Positions 5,595-13,601 are shown, numbered from the stretch's first letter. The stretch is DNA of 18,561 nt from JBJEXX01 sp051886215 (GCA_051886215.1 JBJEXX010000046.1:1-18561), one strand, 5' to 3'. Numbers and translations are program-made. Notes: generated by a model from the letters alone, not told the origin.

Positions 5595-7499
5595 ATGAAA
5601 TATAAAAATGGAAAAGAATTCTTAAATAAAATGTATACTAATATGTATCTAGAAGAAACAGTAAAAAGTCATACAACAAATAAAGATACTCCGGCAGGAA
5701 AGATAGGAAAGTATATAGAAAGATTAGATAGAATACATAAAGAAGCAAAAGATAATGAAAGAAAACTACATGTATTAAAAGAATTCTATTATGATAAATA
5801 TATAATAAAAGAATTACCTGAAAACTATATCAATTTACAAAAAAGAATCCTAAGAGAAAGAGGATATGGAAATATTGAAATAAATAGTACTCAAAAAGAA
5901 GAATGGTTAAACCAAGTAAGAGAAGAACAAAAACATTCTCTAGATACTTGGATAGATTACTTAATAAGTGATGATAGAGTGTATCCAATGTGGTTTAAAA
6001 ACTATGCTTTTAGAGGAATGATAACTCTAAATAAATATGATAAAGAAAAAGAAAGCTTTGGAAAAAGAACAAATACAACCACAGAACCATTTGTAGAATT
6101 AAATAGAGAAGCACTATCTTTAGTATATGATATCTTAAAAAGAGAAATAGGAGAAAACAATCTAACAGAAGAGCAAGAAGAATTATTAACTAAAGGAGAA
6201 AGTTTTAAAAAGTTATATACATATTATTATATAAATACCTTACCCAAAGATATAGATAAAGAAACAGAAGGGATATGGAAAAAATATAATCAAGGAGAAA
6301 ACTATCAAGAATTATGGAAATCATTACAAGGAAAGAATACAGGATGGTGTACGGCAGGAGAAGAAACATGTAAAAACCAAATTAAAGGTGGAGACTTTTA
6401 CGTGTATTATACAAAAGATGAAGAAGGAAACTATACAAATCCAAGAATAGCGATAAGAATGGAAGGAACAGAAGAAATAGGAGAAGTAAGAGGAATAGGA
6501 AAAGCTCAAAACCTAGAAGATTGTATGACAGATATTGCGGAAGAAAAACTAAAAGAATTTCCAAATCATGAACAATATAATAAAAAAGTAAGAGATATGA
6601 AAATACTTACAGAAATAGATCATAAACAAGAAAGAAAAGAAGAACTAACCAAAGAAGAACTAGAATTCTTATATGAGATAGAAGAAAAGATAGAAGGATT
6701 TGGATATGAAGAAGACCCGAGAATAAAAGAAATAATAGAAAAAAGAAACAAAAGAAAAGATTTAGCCTATATATTCAATTGTAAAGAAAATGAAGTAGCG
6801 TTCACAGAAGAAGACTTAAGAAACAATAAATGTATAGTTGCATATGGATTTGATTCAAATGAAGAAGATATAGATTATATAAAAGATTTAAAATACTTTA
6901 AAGGAAATATTGATTTAGATGTTTTAACTAGTGCCGAAAACTTAGTCTTACCAAAAGAAATAGGTGGCGATATTAGATTAAATAACTTAACCAGTGCGGA
7001 GCATTTAGTATTACCTAAAAAAATAGGTGGTTCGCTTTACTTAAATAGTTTAACTAGTGCGGAAAACTTAATTTTACCAGAAAAAATAGGGAGACATCTT
7101 AACTTGGACAGGTTAACTAGTGCAGAACATTTAGTCTTACCAGAAAAAATAGGAGAAGATCTTCAATTAAGTAGTTTAACTAGTGCGGAACATTTAGTAT
7201 TACCAAAAATAATAAATGGAAATCTTAGTTTAGCTTGTTTGACTAACATAAATAACTTAGTATTACCAAAAACAATAAGTGGATATCTTAGCTTAATCGG
7301 ATTAACTAGTGTGGAAAATTTAGTTTTACCAAAAAAAATAGGTGGAGGTCTTTGGTTAATTTGTTTAAATAGTTCTGAGACATTAGTATTACCAGAAAGT
7401 TATATATATACTAAAGTTTATACATCAGCAAAGTTATCATATGTTCCTGATGAAGAATATTTTAATAAAGAAAAGAAAAAGATTAAAAAGATAAATTAA
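5595..7499 (+). CDS. GWCTA-motif protein with C-terminal leucine-rich repeats, unknown function
   Basis: A 634-residue protein with no signal peptide or membrane segment, so probably cytoplasmic. The first 230 or so residues are charged and helical. A compact conserved-looking patch follows at about 245-310: LQGKNTGWCTAGEE, then GGDFYVYYTKDEEG, NPRIAIRMEG and IGEVRGIGKAQN. Trp-Cys-Thr followed by a G-D-F-Y-Y strand recalls small domains seen in some phage and mobile-element proteins, but I cannot name the family. A Glu/Lys-rich linker follows. Eight leucine-rich units of exactly 21 residues then begin at about residue 444 (for example LTSAEHLVLPKKIGG). The ATG at 5595 is chosen for SD AGGTGAT (5584-5590); GTG 5586 belongs to that SD. 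It has its own promoter and terminator. Its sequence is more purine-rich, with heavy AGA and ATA use, so recent acquisition is possible. Confidence 0.75.
   Translation: MKYKNGKEFLNKMYTNMYLEETVKSHTTNKDTPAGKIGKYIERLDRIHKEAKDNERKLHVLKEFYYDKYIIKELPENYINLQKRILRERGYGNIEINSTQKEEWLNQVREEQKHSLDTWIDYLISDDRVYPMWFKNYAFRGMITLNKYDKEKESFGKRTNTTTEPFVELNREALSLVYDILKREIGENNLTEEQEELLTKGESFKKLYTYYYINTLPKDIDKETEGIWKKYNQGENYQELWKSLQGKNTGWCTAGEETCKNQIKGGDFYVYYTKDEEGNYTNPRIAIRMEGTEEIGEVRGIGKAQNLEDCMTDIAEEKLKEFPNHEQYNKKVRDMKILTEIDHKQERKEELTKEELEFLYEIEEKIEGFGYEEDPRIKEIIEKRNKRKDLAYIFNCKENEVAFTEEDLRNNKCIVAYGFDSNEEDIDYIKDLKYFKGNIDLDVLTSAENLVLPKEIGGDIRLNNLTSAEHLVLPKKIGGSLYLNSLTSAENLILPEKIGRHLNLDRLTSAEHLVLPEKIGEDLQLSSLTSAEHLVLPKIINGNLSLACLTNINNLVLPKTISGYLSLIGLTSVENLVLPKKIGGGLWLICLNSSETLVLPESYIYTKVYTSAKLSYVPDEEYFNKEKKKIKKIN
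6924..7403 (+). repeat. Tandem 63-bp leucine-rich repeat array (8 units)
   Basis: Units begin at 6924, 6987, 7050, 7113, 7176, 7239, 7302 and 7365, with no insertion or deletion between them; the eighth is incomplete. Each encodes LTSAE(N/H)LVLP(K/E)KIGG plus a variable strand such as SLYLNS or DLQLSS. Units 2 to 5 share blocks such as TTAACTAGTGCGGAA and are the most alike. Units 6 to 8 have diverged. The array is in frame inside the gene at 5595. Confidence 0.92.
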
Positions 7500-7522
7500 T
7501 TAGCAAAATTTATCTTTTTTTT
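7485..7522 (+). terminator. Strong Rho-independent terminator
   Basis: AAAAAGATAAATT (7485-7497) pairs perfectly with AATTTATCTTTTT (7507-7519), with a 9-nt loop and a T8 tract (7515-7522). The 5' arm encodes the Lys-rich end of the preceding protein. Confidence 0.85.
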
Positions 7523-7532
7523 ATTATAAATA

Positions 7533-7561
7533 TTTGTTTTTTAATAGTTTTATGTTATAAT
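7533..7561 (+). promoter_or_regulatory. Extended -10 promoter of the tad operon
   Basis: TGT plus TATAAT (7553-7561) forms an extended -10. A weak -35, TTTGTT (7533-7538), lies 17 bp upstream of the hexamer. The short leader contains a purine-rich, relatively GC-rich stretch, AGGGCGAGGCAAGGTGG (7573-7589), which ends in the SD. This is the only promoter visible for the eight genes that follow. Confidence 0.6.
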
Positions 7562-7593
7562 TTTTTATAGTAAGGGCGAGGCAAGGTGGTATT

Positions 7594-7971
7594 ATGAAAT
7601 TGAATAATAGAGGTCAAGCTCTCGTTGAGTTTGCGCTTATTTTGCCAATTTTTATTTTTATGATATTCGCAGCTATTGATATTGGTAGAATCATATATAC
7701 CAAAAACAACCTTCAATCTAAATTAGATAAAGCTGTAGAGTATTTAGAAGAAGGAAAAAGTTATGATGAAGTCGTAAATTATATTAACAAAGATTCTGCT
7801 TATGAAGTTTTATTAAATATAAAATATAAAGATGATGGATTCGCAACTATTAAAGTAATAGGAAAAGTTGATATTTTAACACCTGGATTAAATATAGTAC
7901 TTGGTAGTCCTACTGAAGTTTTTGAAACTAGAGAGGTTTATTATGAAGAAAAAAAATCTCTTGAACAATAA
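7594..7971 (+). CDS. tadE: TadE-like pseudopilin
   Basis: A 125-residue TadE family protein, a minor pseudopilin of Tad/Flp pilus machines. The N-terminus is the hallmark: a basic start, then NNRGQALVEFALILPIF running into a hydrophobic helix that ends AAIDIGRIIY. By analogy with studied TadE proteins, a prepilin peptidase would cut after G7, leaving Glu at position +5 (QALVE). The C-terminal part is short and would lie outside the membrane. SD AAGGTGG (7583-7589) supports ATG 7594. It is the first gene of the operon and overlaps the next gene by 29 nt. No prepilin peptidase gene is in the window. Confidence 0.85.
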   Translation: MKLNNRGQALVEFALILPIFIFMIFAAIDIGRIIYTKNNLQSKLDKAVEYLEEGKSYDEVVNYINKDSAYEVLLNIKYKDDGFATIKVIGKVDILTPGLNIVLGSPTEVFETREVYYEEKKSLEQ

Positions 7972-8329
7972 AGGTCAAGCTTTAGTTATGTTTCTACTAT
8001 TTTTACCAGTTTTACTTATTGCGTTAGGTTTTGTTGTTGATATTAGTATGATGGGATATAATTCTCATAAGTTAGATAGTATCAATAAATTAGTACTTAA
8101 TGAAATGAAAGATAGTGAAGAAATAGATAAAGCTAAAGAACTAATTAAAAAAAATGATACTGATATAATTATTGTTGAATTTAAAGATGAAGATAATTAT
8201 ATTTATTTAAAATTAAAAAAGAAAATTAATAGTGTATTTGGTAATATTATTGGAATTAATTCTTATGATATTGTTTCAAATTATAAATTAAATAAGGAAG
8301 AAAAAAAGATAATTAAGATAGAAGAATAA
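7943..8329 (+). CDS. TadE/TadG-like pseudopilin, second copy
   Basis: A 128-residue small Tad-associated protein. The N-terminus NNKGQALVMFLLFLPVLLIALGFVVDISMMG matches the TadG-type Flp assembly N-terminal region (GQALV..LPVL, then a VVDI motif). Compared with the neighbouring TadE, the +5 residue after the predicted cleavage glycine is Met rather than Glu. Glu5 is usually needed for efficient N-methylation and assembly of pilins, so this subunit may be processed differently or may simply anchor in the membrane. The remainder is short, charged and lacks the large TadG von Willebrand-type domain. ATG 7943 is chosen for SD GAGAGG (7931-7936). The overlap with tadE suggests coupled translation in fixed ratio. 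Confidence 0.75.
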   Translation: MKKKNLLNNKGQALVMFLLFLPVLLIALGFVVDISMMGYNSHKLDSINKLVLNEMKDSEEIDKAKELIKKNDTDIIIVEFKDEDNYIYLKLKKKINSVFGNIIGINSYDIVSNYKLNKEEKKIIKIEE

Positions 8330-8343
8330 AGTGGGGAATTTTT

Positions 8344-9096
8344 ATGGCGTTAAAGAAAGGAAAACTTATAAGTATTATGTCTACTAAAGGTGGAGTAGGT
8401 AAAACTATTCTTACTATGATGCTTGCTTATTTATTACACAAGCAAAATAAACGTGTGTTAATACTTGATTTAGATTTATATGGTGGTGCGATTGCTCTTA
8501 ACTTAAAACTTTCTTGTAACAAATCTGTTTATAATGCAGTTGATGATTTAACTAATAATAGATATAAAGATATTAGTGATTACATTTATTCATATAATGA
8601 AAATATTGATGTCATCGCAGCATGTAAAGATCCAAGACAAGCTAGTAAAATAAATAGTAATAATTTAGAATTACTTATCAATAGTGCTTTATATAAATAT
8701 GATTATGTTTTAGTAGATAATTCTAATTCATTAGATAGAATATCTATAACTTCTTTAGATATGGCTAGTAAAATAGTTTTTGTTATTACTAATGATTTAA
8801 TGGATTTAAAAAATGCTAAAAGCTTTATTTCTATTTTAAAAGATACTAATTTTGAAGATTATAAAGTGCTTCTTAATAATTCTATTAATCCTAATAAAAA
8901 ATATTTTTCTTTATTTGATATAAAACATATATTAAAAACTAATATAGATTATACTTTATCAAAAAATGCATACATTAAAAATTTAGATGGTTATTTAATA
9001 GATGGAAGTTTAGATAGTATTATGAAATATTTAGAACGTCATTCTAAAAGTGATTATAAACATTTAGATCTTTTAGCTCGAGAGTTAGGAGAGTGA
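8344..9096 (+). CDS. tadZ: TadZ/CpaE-like MinD-type ATPase
   Basis: A 250-residue SIMIBI-class ATPase. A deviant Walker A motif, KGGVGKT (residues 15-21), is near the N-terminus. It is followed by LILDLDLYGGAIAL (the switch/Walker A-prime region) and YVLVDNSNS (Walker B). In tad clusters this family places the pilus machine at a cell pole or septum. Here it stands directly before tadA, which supports TadZ over a chromosome-partition or MinD role. The receiver-like domain that precedes the ATPase in CpaE is missing, so this is the short ATPase-only form. A GGGGA SD (8333-8337) lies before the ATG. Its stop overlaps the SD of tadA. Confidence 0.82.
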   Translation: MALKKGKLISIMSTKGGVGKTILTMMLAYLLHKQNKRVLILDLDLYGGAIALNLKLSCNKSVYNAVDDLTNNRYKDISDYIYSYNENIDVIAACKDPRQASKINSNNLELLINSALYKYDYVLVDNSNSLDRISITSLDMASKIVFVITNDLMDLKNAKSFISILKDTNFEDYKVLLNNSINPNKKYFSLFDIKHILKTNIDYTLSKNAYIKNLDGYLIDGSLDSIMKYLERHSKSDYKHLDLLARELGE

Positions 9097-9100
9097 TAAT

Positions 9101-10459
9101 ATGGTACGTAAAAGTTTAAGAGAAGAGTTTAATTATAATGAAAAAGAAGTTCGTACTATAAATAATATTGATGATTATGAAATTTTTAAAGATAAAAATT
9201 TATTAGATAAACTAAGAAATAATATAATTCAAAATATTATTGATAATAGAATTCCTAATGAAAAAGTTTTAACTGAGTACATAAATGAAGAAATAGATAA
9301 GACTTTAGATGGTTATGATTTGTCTAATTTAGAAAGAGCTCATATTTTTAATTTAATTGATAATGAAATAAATGGATATGGACCTATAACTGAATTATTA
9401 GATGATGAAAATGTTACAGAAATAATGGTAAATGGTCCTAATGAAATATATATAGAAATAGATGGACATATAGTAAAAGATGATACAGTATCTTTTATAA
9501 ATGATGATCATATTTTAAGAACTATTCAAAGAATTGTTCAACCTTTAGGTAGAACTATAGATGAAGCAAATCCAATGGTTGACTCTAGATTACCTGATGG
9601 TTCTAGAATTAATGCCATTATTCCTCCACTTAGTTTAAAAGGACCAGTTCTTACAATTAGAAAATTTAAAAGAAATTTAACCAGTATAGAAGATTTACTT
9701 AGAAATGGTACTATGACACCATATATGGCTAGATTTTTAGAAGCTTGTGTTCACGCGAAACTAAATATTTTAGTTTGTGGTGGGACAGGTAGTGGAAAAA
9801 CAACTATTTTAAATATATTATCTAGTTTTATAGGAAACGATGAAAGAATAATTACTATAGAAGATGCTGCGGAATTAAAGCTTGGTCAAGAACATGTTAT
9901 TCCACTAGAAACTCGTAAAATGAATTATGAAAGTGAAGGAGAAGTTACTATTCGTGATTTAGTAATAAATTCTCTTCGTATGAGACCTGATAGAATAATA
10001 GTTGGAGAAGTTAGAGGTAGTGAAGCATTTGATATGCTTCAAGCTATGAATACTGGTCATGAAGGTAGTTTAACTACTTTGCATGCGAATAGTGGTATAG
10101 ATGCACTTAATAGATTAGAAACAATGGTACTTATGGGAGGTATTGATATACCAGTAAGAGCAATTCGTGAATATATAGAAAATGCTATAGATATAGTAAT
10201 TGATACAACTAGACTTAGCGATGGTAGAAGAAAAGTTACAAGTATAAGTGAAGTGGCAGGATTTAAAGATGGCGAAATAATACTTAAAGAAATATTTGCT
10301 TTTCGTCAAAAAGGACTTACTTCTAGTGGTGAAGTAGATGGTGAATTTGTTTTATATAATTATATACCTCAAGTTTATGAAAAAATAAAATCAAGAGGTA
10401 TAAAAAGTGTAGATGATATATTTCAACAATTAAAACCAAGAAAAAGAAAGGAAGATTAA
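9101..10459 (+). CDS. tadA: TadA/CpaF secretion ATPase
   Basis: A 452-residue hexameric motor ATPase of the VirB11/PilT/GspE superfamily, CpaF branch. It would power assembly and possibly retraction of the Tad pilus from the cytoplasmic face. The N-terminal CpaF part includes INGYGPITELLDDENVTEIMVNGP (about residues 90-113) and GRTIDEANPMVDSRLPDGSR. The Walker A is GGTGSGKTT (about 227-235). The Asp box and Walker B follow, in IITIEDAAEL and RPDRIIVGEVRG (about 299-306). Next comes the His-box NTGHEGSLTTLHANS, with the conserved GLTS near the C-terminus. All catalytic motifs look intact and the length is normal. SD GGAGAG (9088-9093) ends just before the tadZ stop, TGA 9094-9096. Confidence 0.95.
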   Translation: MVRKSLREEFNYNEKEVRTINNIDDYEIFKDKNLLDKLRNNIIQNIIDNRIPNEKVLTEYINEEIDKTLDGYDLSNLERAHIFNLIDNEINGYGPITELLDDENVTEIMVNGPNEIYIEIDGHIVKDDTVSFINDDHILRTIQRIVQPLGRTIDEANPMVDSRLPDGSRINAIIPPLSLKGPVLTIRKFKRNLTSIEDLLRNGTMTPYMARFLEACVHAKLNILVCGGTGSGKTTILNILSSFIGNDERIITIEDAAELKLGQEHVIPLETRKMNYESEGEVTIRDLVINSLRMRPDRIIVGEVRGSEAFDMLQAMNTGHEGSLTTLHANSGIDALNRLETMVLMGGIDIPVRAIREYIENAIDIVIDTTRLSDGRRKVTSISEVAGFKDGEIILKEIFAFRQKGLTSSGEVDGEFVLYNYIPQVYEKIKSRGIKSVDDIFQQLKPRKRKED

Positions 10460-10460
10460 A

Positions 10461-11096
10461 ATGGAAAAAGAAAAAAATAAGAAAAAAGAAATAAAAAATA
10501 AAGATATTACAAACAATGAATTAAAAGACTCTTTAAGTATACAGAATCAACAATTAAAAAATTCTGTGGATAATTTTAAAAGATTAATAATTTTATTAAT
10601 AATCTTAATGGTAATATCAGTAATTTCTCAAGGATTATATTTTTATGCACATAAAGATATGTTTATGGATAATAACACTAGTAGTAATATTACAAACCAA
10701 GACATAGTTTCTTCTGAAACAGAAGAAAATAAGGATGATGAAATAATTGCTAATAATGCTATTGATTATCAAAGTTATATAGGTACATATTCTGCTTTAG
10801 AATATCGTTTAATTATTAATGAATTTGATGAAGAAAATATAGATTTTAAATTAATATCAACTTCTACTTCTTCTAAAGTTGCAGCTATTGACAATACTAC
10901 TATTGATAATATCAAAATAGATAAAGACACAATTACTTTTGATTTTACAGATGATAATTTTGGAAACAGTGGTTCTGGTTCATTAATATTAAAAGATAAT
11001 GATGTTATAAAAGTAAACACAGAAATAAAAAAGAGTAATAAAGAAGCTAGTTGGAATATTGCAATTAATAATACTGATTTAAGAAAAGAGGATTAA
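10461..11096 (+). CDS. Tad-operon single-pass membrane protein, unknown function
   Basis: A 211-residue protein between the motor and platform genes. A very basic, Lys/Asn-rich N-terminal tail of about 40 residues is followed by one transmembrane helix (about 41-61, RLIILLIILMVISVISQGLYF). An acidic Ser/Asn-rich linker leads to an outside C-terminal domain (about 105-211) of alternating polar and hydrophobic strands, beginning YQSYIGTYSALEYRLIINEF. That pattern suggests a small beta domain. I do not recognise a family. The position suggests a Tad accessory subunit, perhaps a scaffold or substitute for the outer-membrane part missing in Gram-positives; this is inference. SD AAAGGAAG precedes the ATG, which is 1 nt after the tadA stop. 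Confidence 0.72.
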   Translation: MEKEKNKKKEIKNKDITNNELKDSLSIQNQQLKNSVDNFKRLIILLIILMVISVISQGLYFYAHKDMFMDNNTSSNITNQDIVSSETEENKDDEIIANNAIDYQSYIGTYSALEYRLIINEFDEENIDFKLISTSTSSKVAAIDNTTIDNIKIDKDTITFDFTDDNFGNSGSGSLILKDNDVIKVNTEIKKSNKEASWNIAINNTDLRKED

Positions 11097-11110
11097 TTAA
11101 GGAGGATAAT

Positions 11111-12127
11111 ATGGTATATAATGTTACTGATATAATAGTAAGAATAATACTTATTTTTATACTTTTTGTTATTGCCATATTATTCTTAAAAATATATCAA
11201 GCTAGTAGATATGAAAAAAGAATTAGTAAATATACTTTAAAAGGAATAAATAATTCTGAAATATCTTATTTAGATAGATTTTATAATTGGTTTATAAAAT
11301 TTAGACATAATATAACTTTATTTTTGAAAAAAATAAAAATATTTTATAATTATAGTAAAAAATATGAACAATATACAGATAAGACTAAAATAATACCAGA
11401 AGAAGAAATGGATTATATATCTAATAAAATTATTGTTGGATTTATTGCGATTATTATTATAGTTCTTAGTGATATATTTCAATATAATAGTATTACTATT
11501 TATCAATTACTTTTAAGTTTTTTAATAGGATTTTTTATTCCAGATTTATTTTTATTTGGAAAAAAGAAATATTTAAAAAAAAGAATAGAAGCGGATATAT
11601 TAAAAGCAGTTATTATAATGAATAATGCTTTCAAATCTGGAAGAAGTACAATGCAAGCAATTAAGATTGTATCTGAAGAATTAGATGGACCTATTGCGGA
11701 AGAATATAAAAAGATGTATATAGATCTTACTTTTGGATTAAGTATTGAAAATACTTTTAAAAGATTTGCTAAAAGAGTTGATATAGAAGAAGTTAGATAT
11801 ATTACTACTTCACTTACTATTTTAAATAAAACTGGAGGTAACATAGTAAAAGTATTTTCTTCTATTGAAAGAAGTTTCTTTAATAGAAAAAAGATGGAAG
11901 AAGAGTTAAAATCATTAACAGCTTCTAGTAATGCTTTATTTTGGATTTTAATATCAATACCTATATTTATAGTAGTATTAATTATTTTATCTAATATAAT
12001 TTCTAATAGTAGTAATTATTTCTTGCCACTATTCCAGTCATTTACAGGATTTGTACTTCTATTTACAATGATTTTAATATATGTACTATATATAATTATA
12101 GTAAGAAGAGTTATGAGATTGAGGTGA
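11111..12127 (+). CDS. tadB: TadB-like inner-membrane platform protein (T2SSF family)
   Basis: A 338-residue polytopic protein. TadB and TadC form the membrane platform contacted by the TadA ATPase. Hydrophobic helices lie near the N-terminus (about 7-27), in the middle (about 110-150, containing IIIVLSDIFQY and LLLSFLIGFFIPDLFLFG) and at the C-terminus (about 275-334). Between these is the T2SSF-type cytoplasmic bundle, with MNNAFKSGRSTMQAIKIVSEEL, then ITTSLTILNKTGGNIVKVF and ERSFFNRKKMEEELKSLTAS. The K-TGG pattern in this region is typical of the family. SD AAGGAGG (11099-11105) is strong. The stop is followed after 4 nt by tadC. Confidence 0.88.
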   Translation: MVYNVTDIIVRIILIFILFVIAILFLKIYQASRYEKRISKYTLKGINNSEISYLDRFYNWFIKFRHNITLFLKKIKIFYNYSKKYEQYTDKTKIIPEEEMDYISNKIIVGFIAIIIIVLSDIFQYNSITIYQLLLSFLIGFFIPDLFLFGKKKYLKKRIEADILKAVIIMNNAFKSGRSTMQAIKIVSEELDGPIAEEYKKMYIDLTFGLSIENTFKRFAKRVDIEEVRYITTSLTILNKTGGNIVKVFSSIERSFFNRKKMEEELKSLTASSNALFWILISIPIFIVVLIILSNIISNSSNYFLPLFQSFTGFVLLFTMILIYVLYIIIVRRVMRLR

Positions 12128-12131
12128 TTTT

Positions 12132-12839
12132 ATGAGAAAAAATCGAAATCAATTAGCCTATAAATTATATGGTGAAAAAACTTTAAATAAAATGCAAGAA
12201 AAAATAGATTTATTGGGTTATAAAGATAGTTATGATGCTAGTACATTTTTAAATATTAGATATTTATCTTCAATATTTTTGTTTTTTGTGATATTATATG
12301 TATCTGATGTAGGTTATTTTTATGCACCTATAATTACATTATTATATTTCTATTTATTACCAAAGATTATGATAGATAGAAAAATTAATAAAAGAAAAGA
12401 TAGACTTAATAATGATGCATTATATTTTTTTGAAGTATTAACTTTATCTTTAGAATCAGGAAGAAGCTTAAAAAATGCTTTAGAAGTTACTTCTAATAAT
12501 ATAGATTCAGAATTATCTTTGGAATTTAGATATGCTTTAGATGAAGTTAAATTTGGGAAAAGTTTAAATGAAGCATTGGCTGATTTGAAAAAAAGAATTC
12601 CGTCTGATACTATTAATAATATAATATTAAATGCGGAACAATCTAATATTTTTGGTAATAGTATAATAGAAACTATGTATAATCAAATTGATTATATAAG
12701 AGATAAGCAAATAATGGAGACAAAAGCTAAAATAAATAAAATACCAATTAAAATAAGTGTTATTTCTGTTGTGTTTTTTATACCTTTAATTATGTTATTA
12801 GTATTGTCGCCAGTAATAGTAAATTTAATAGGAGGTTAA
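12132..12839 (+). CDS. tadC: TadC-like inner-membrane platform protein (T2SSF family)
   Basis: A 235-residue second platform protein. Hydrophobic helices occur at about residues 43-80 and at the C-terminus (IKISVISVVFFIPLIMLLVLSP). The T2SSF core between them reads FFEVLTLSLESGRSLKNALEVTSN, then LDEVKFGKSLNEALADLKKRIPSD, NIILNAEQSNIFGNS and a Lys-rich helix. It is shorter than TadB, as is usual for this partner. The SD AGGTGAT overlaps the tadB stop. The SD of the next gene, AGGAGG, lies in its last codons, so yebC is coupled to it. Confidence 0.87.
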   Translation: MRKNRNQLAYKLYGEKTLNKMQEKIDLLGYKDSYDASTFLNIRYLSSIFLFFVILYVSDVGYFYAPIITLLYFYLLPKIMIDRKINKRKDRLNNDALYFFEVLTLSLESGRSLKNALEVTSNNIDSELSLEFRYALDEVKFGKSLNEALADLKKRIPSDTINNIILNAEQSNIFGNSIIETMYNQIDYIRDKQIMETKAKINKIPIKISVISVVFFIPLIMLLVLSPVIVNLIGG

Positions 12840-12841
12840 TT

Positions 12842-13561
12842 ATGAGTGGACATTCAAAATGGTCAACAATAAAAAGAAAAAAAGGGGAAATAGATGCAGC
12901 TCGTGGTAAAGTATTTCAAAAATTAGCAAAAGAAATTTATGTAGCTGCAAAAAGTGGTACTCCTGATCCTGATAGTAACGCATCTTTACGTATGGTTATA
13001 GAAAAAGCTCGTGGACAAAATATGCCTAAAGATAATATTCAAAAAGCCATTGATAAAGCAAAGGGAGCTAATAATACTGAAAACTATGATTCTATTCGTT
13101 ATGAAGGATATGGTGCTGGAGGAGTTGCTTTCATAGTTGATTGTTTAACTGATAATAAAAATAGAACAGCTTCTCAAGTAAGAGCGGCTTTTACAAAACA
13201 TGGAGGTAATTTAGGTACTACTGGTAGCGTTAGTTATATGTTTGAAAGACGTGGAGTAATAGTAATTGATAAAAAAATAGATGAAGATATAGTAATGATG
13301 ACAGCACTTGATGCAGGAGCGGATGATTTCATTAGTGAAGATGAGTCTTATATTATTTATACAAGTCCAGATGAATTTATTAAAGTTAAAGAAGAAATAG
13401 AAAAATTAGGGTATAATGAATTTATAACTAGTGAAGTTACTTTAGTACCAACTAATGAGATGGAAGTAGATGAAGAAATTCGTGAAAAAGTATATACTTT
13501 ACAAGAGGTTTTAGAAGATTTAGATGATGTTGGAGAAGTTTATCATAATATGAGTGAATAA
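12842..13561 (+). CDS. yebC: YebC/PmpR family transcriptional regulator or translation factor
   Basis: A 239-residue YebC/PmpR protein of normal length. Signature stretches are MSGHSKWSTIKRKKGEIDAARGKVFQKLAKEI, NASLRMVIEKARGQNMPKDNIQKAIDKA, YEGYGAGGVAFIVDCLTDNKNRTASQVR and GGNLGTTGSVSYMFERRG. Members have been described as transcriptional regulators, and more recently some as ribosome-associated factors relieving stalling at proline stretches. The sequence does not decide between these. It is the last gene of the tad operon, 2 nt after tadC, and a strong terminator follows. This linkage of a usually free-standing housekeeping gene to a tad cluster is unusual. Confidence 0.95.
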   Translation: MSGHSKWSTIKRKKGEIDAARGKVFQKLAKEIYVAAKSGTPDPDSNASLRMVIEKARGQNMPKDNIQKAIDKAKGANNTENYDSIRYEGYGAGGVAFIVDCLTDNKNRTASQVRAAFTKHGGNLGTTGSVSYMFERRGVIVIDKKIDEDIVMMTALDAGADDFISEDESYIIYTSPDEFIKVKEEIEKLGYNEFITSEVTLVPTNEMEVDEEIREKVYTLQEVLEDLDDVGEVYHNMSE

Positions 13562-13601
13562 AAATTATTGATTTTTCAATAATTTTTTTGTTTTTTTTTT
13601 T
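13561..13601 (+). terminator. Strong terminator of the tad-yebC operon
   Basis: AAAATTATTGA (13561-13571) pairs perfectly with TCAATAATTTT (13576-13586), with a TTTT loop. A long T-rich tract to 13601, broken by a single G at 13590, follows. It carries the -35 of the next promoter in its tail. Confidence 0.88.

Noticed and set aside
6324..6564. Two minus-strand open frames inside the GWCTA-LRR gene
   Set aside because: They are low-complexity antisense shadows (Leu/Phe/Ser) of a purine-rich gene, without start signals.
6924..7403. CRISPR array
   Set aside because: The repeats are in frame, have a 63-bp period without unique spacers and encode leucine-rich units.
10115..11844. Several minus-strand open frames across tadA, the unknown gene and tadB
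   Set aside because: All overlap well-supported + strand genes and lack SD, promoter or recognisable domains.
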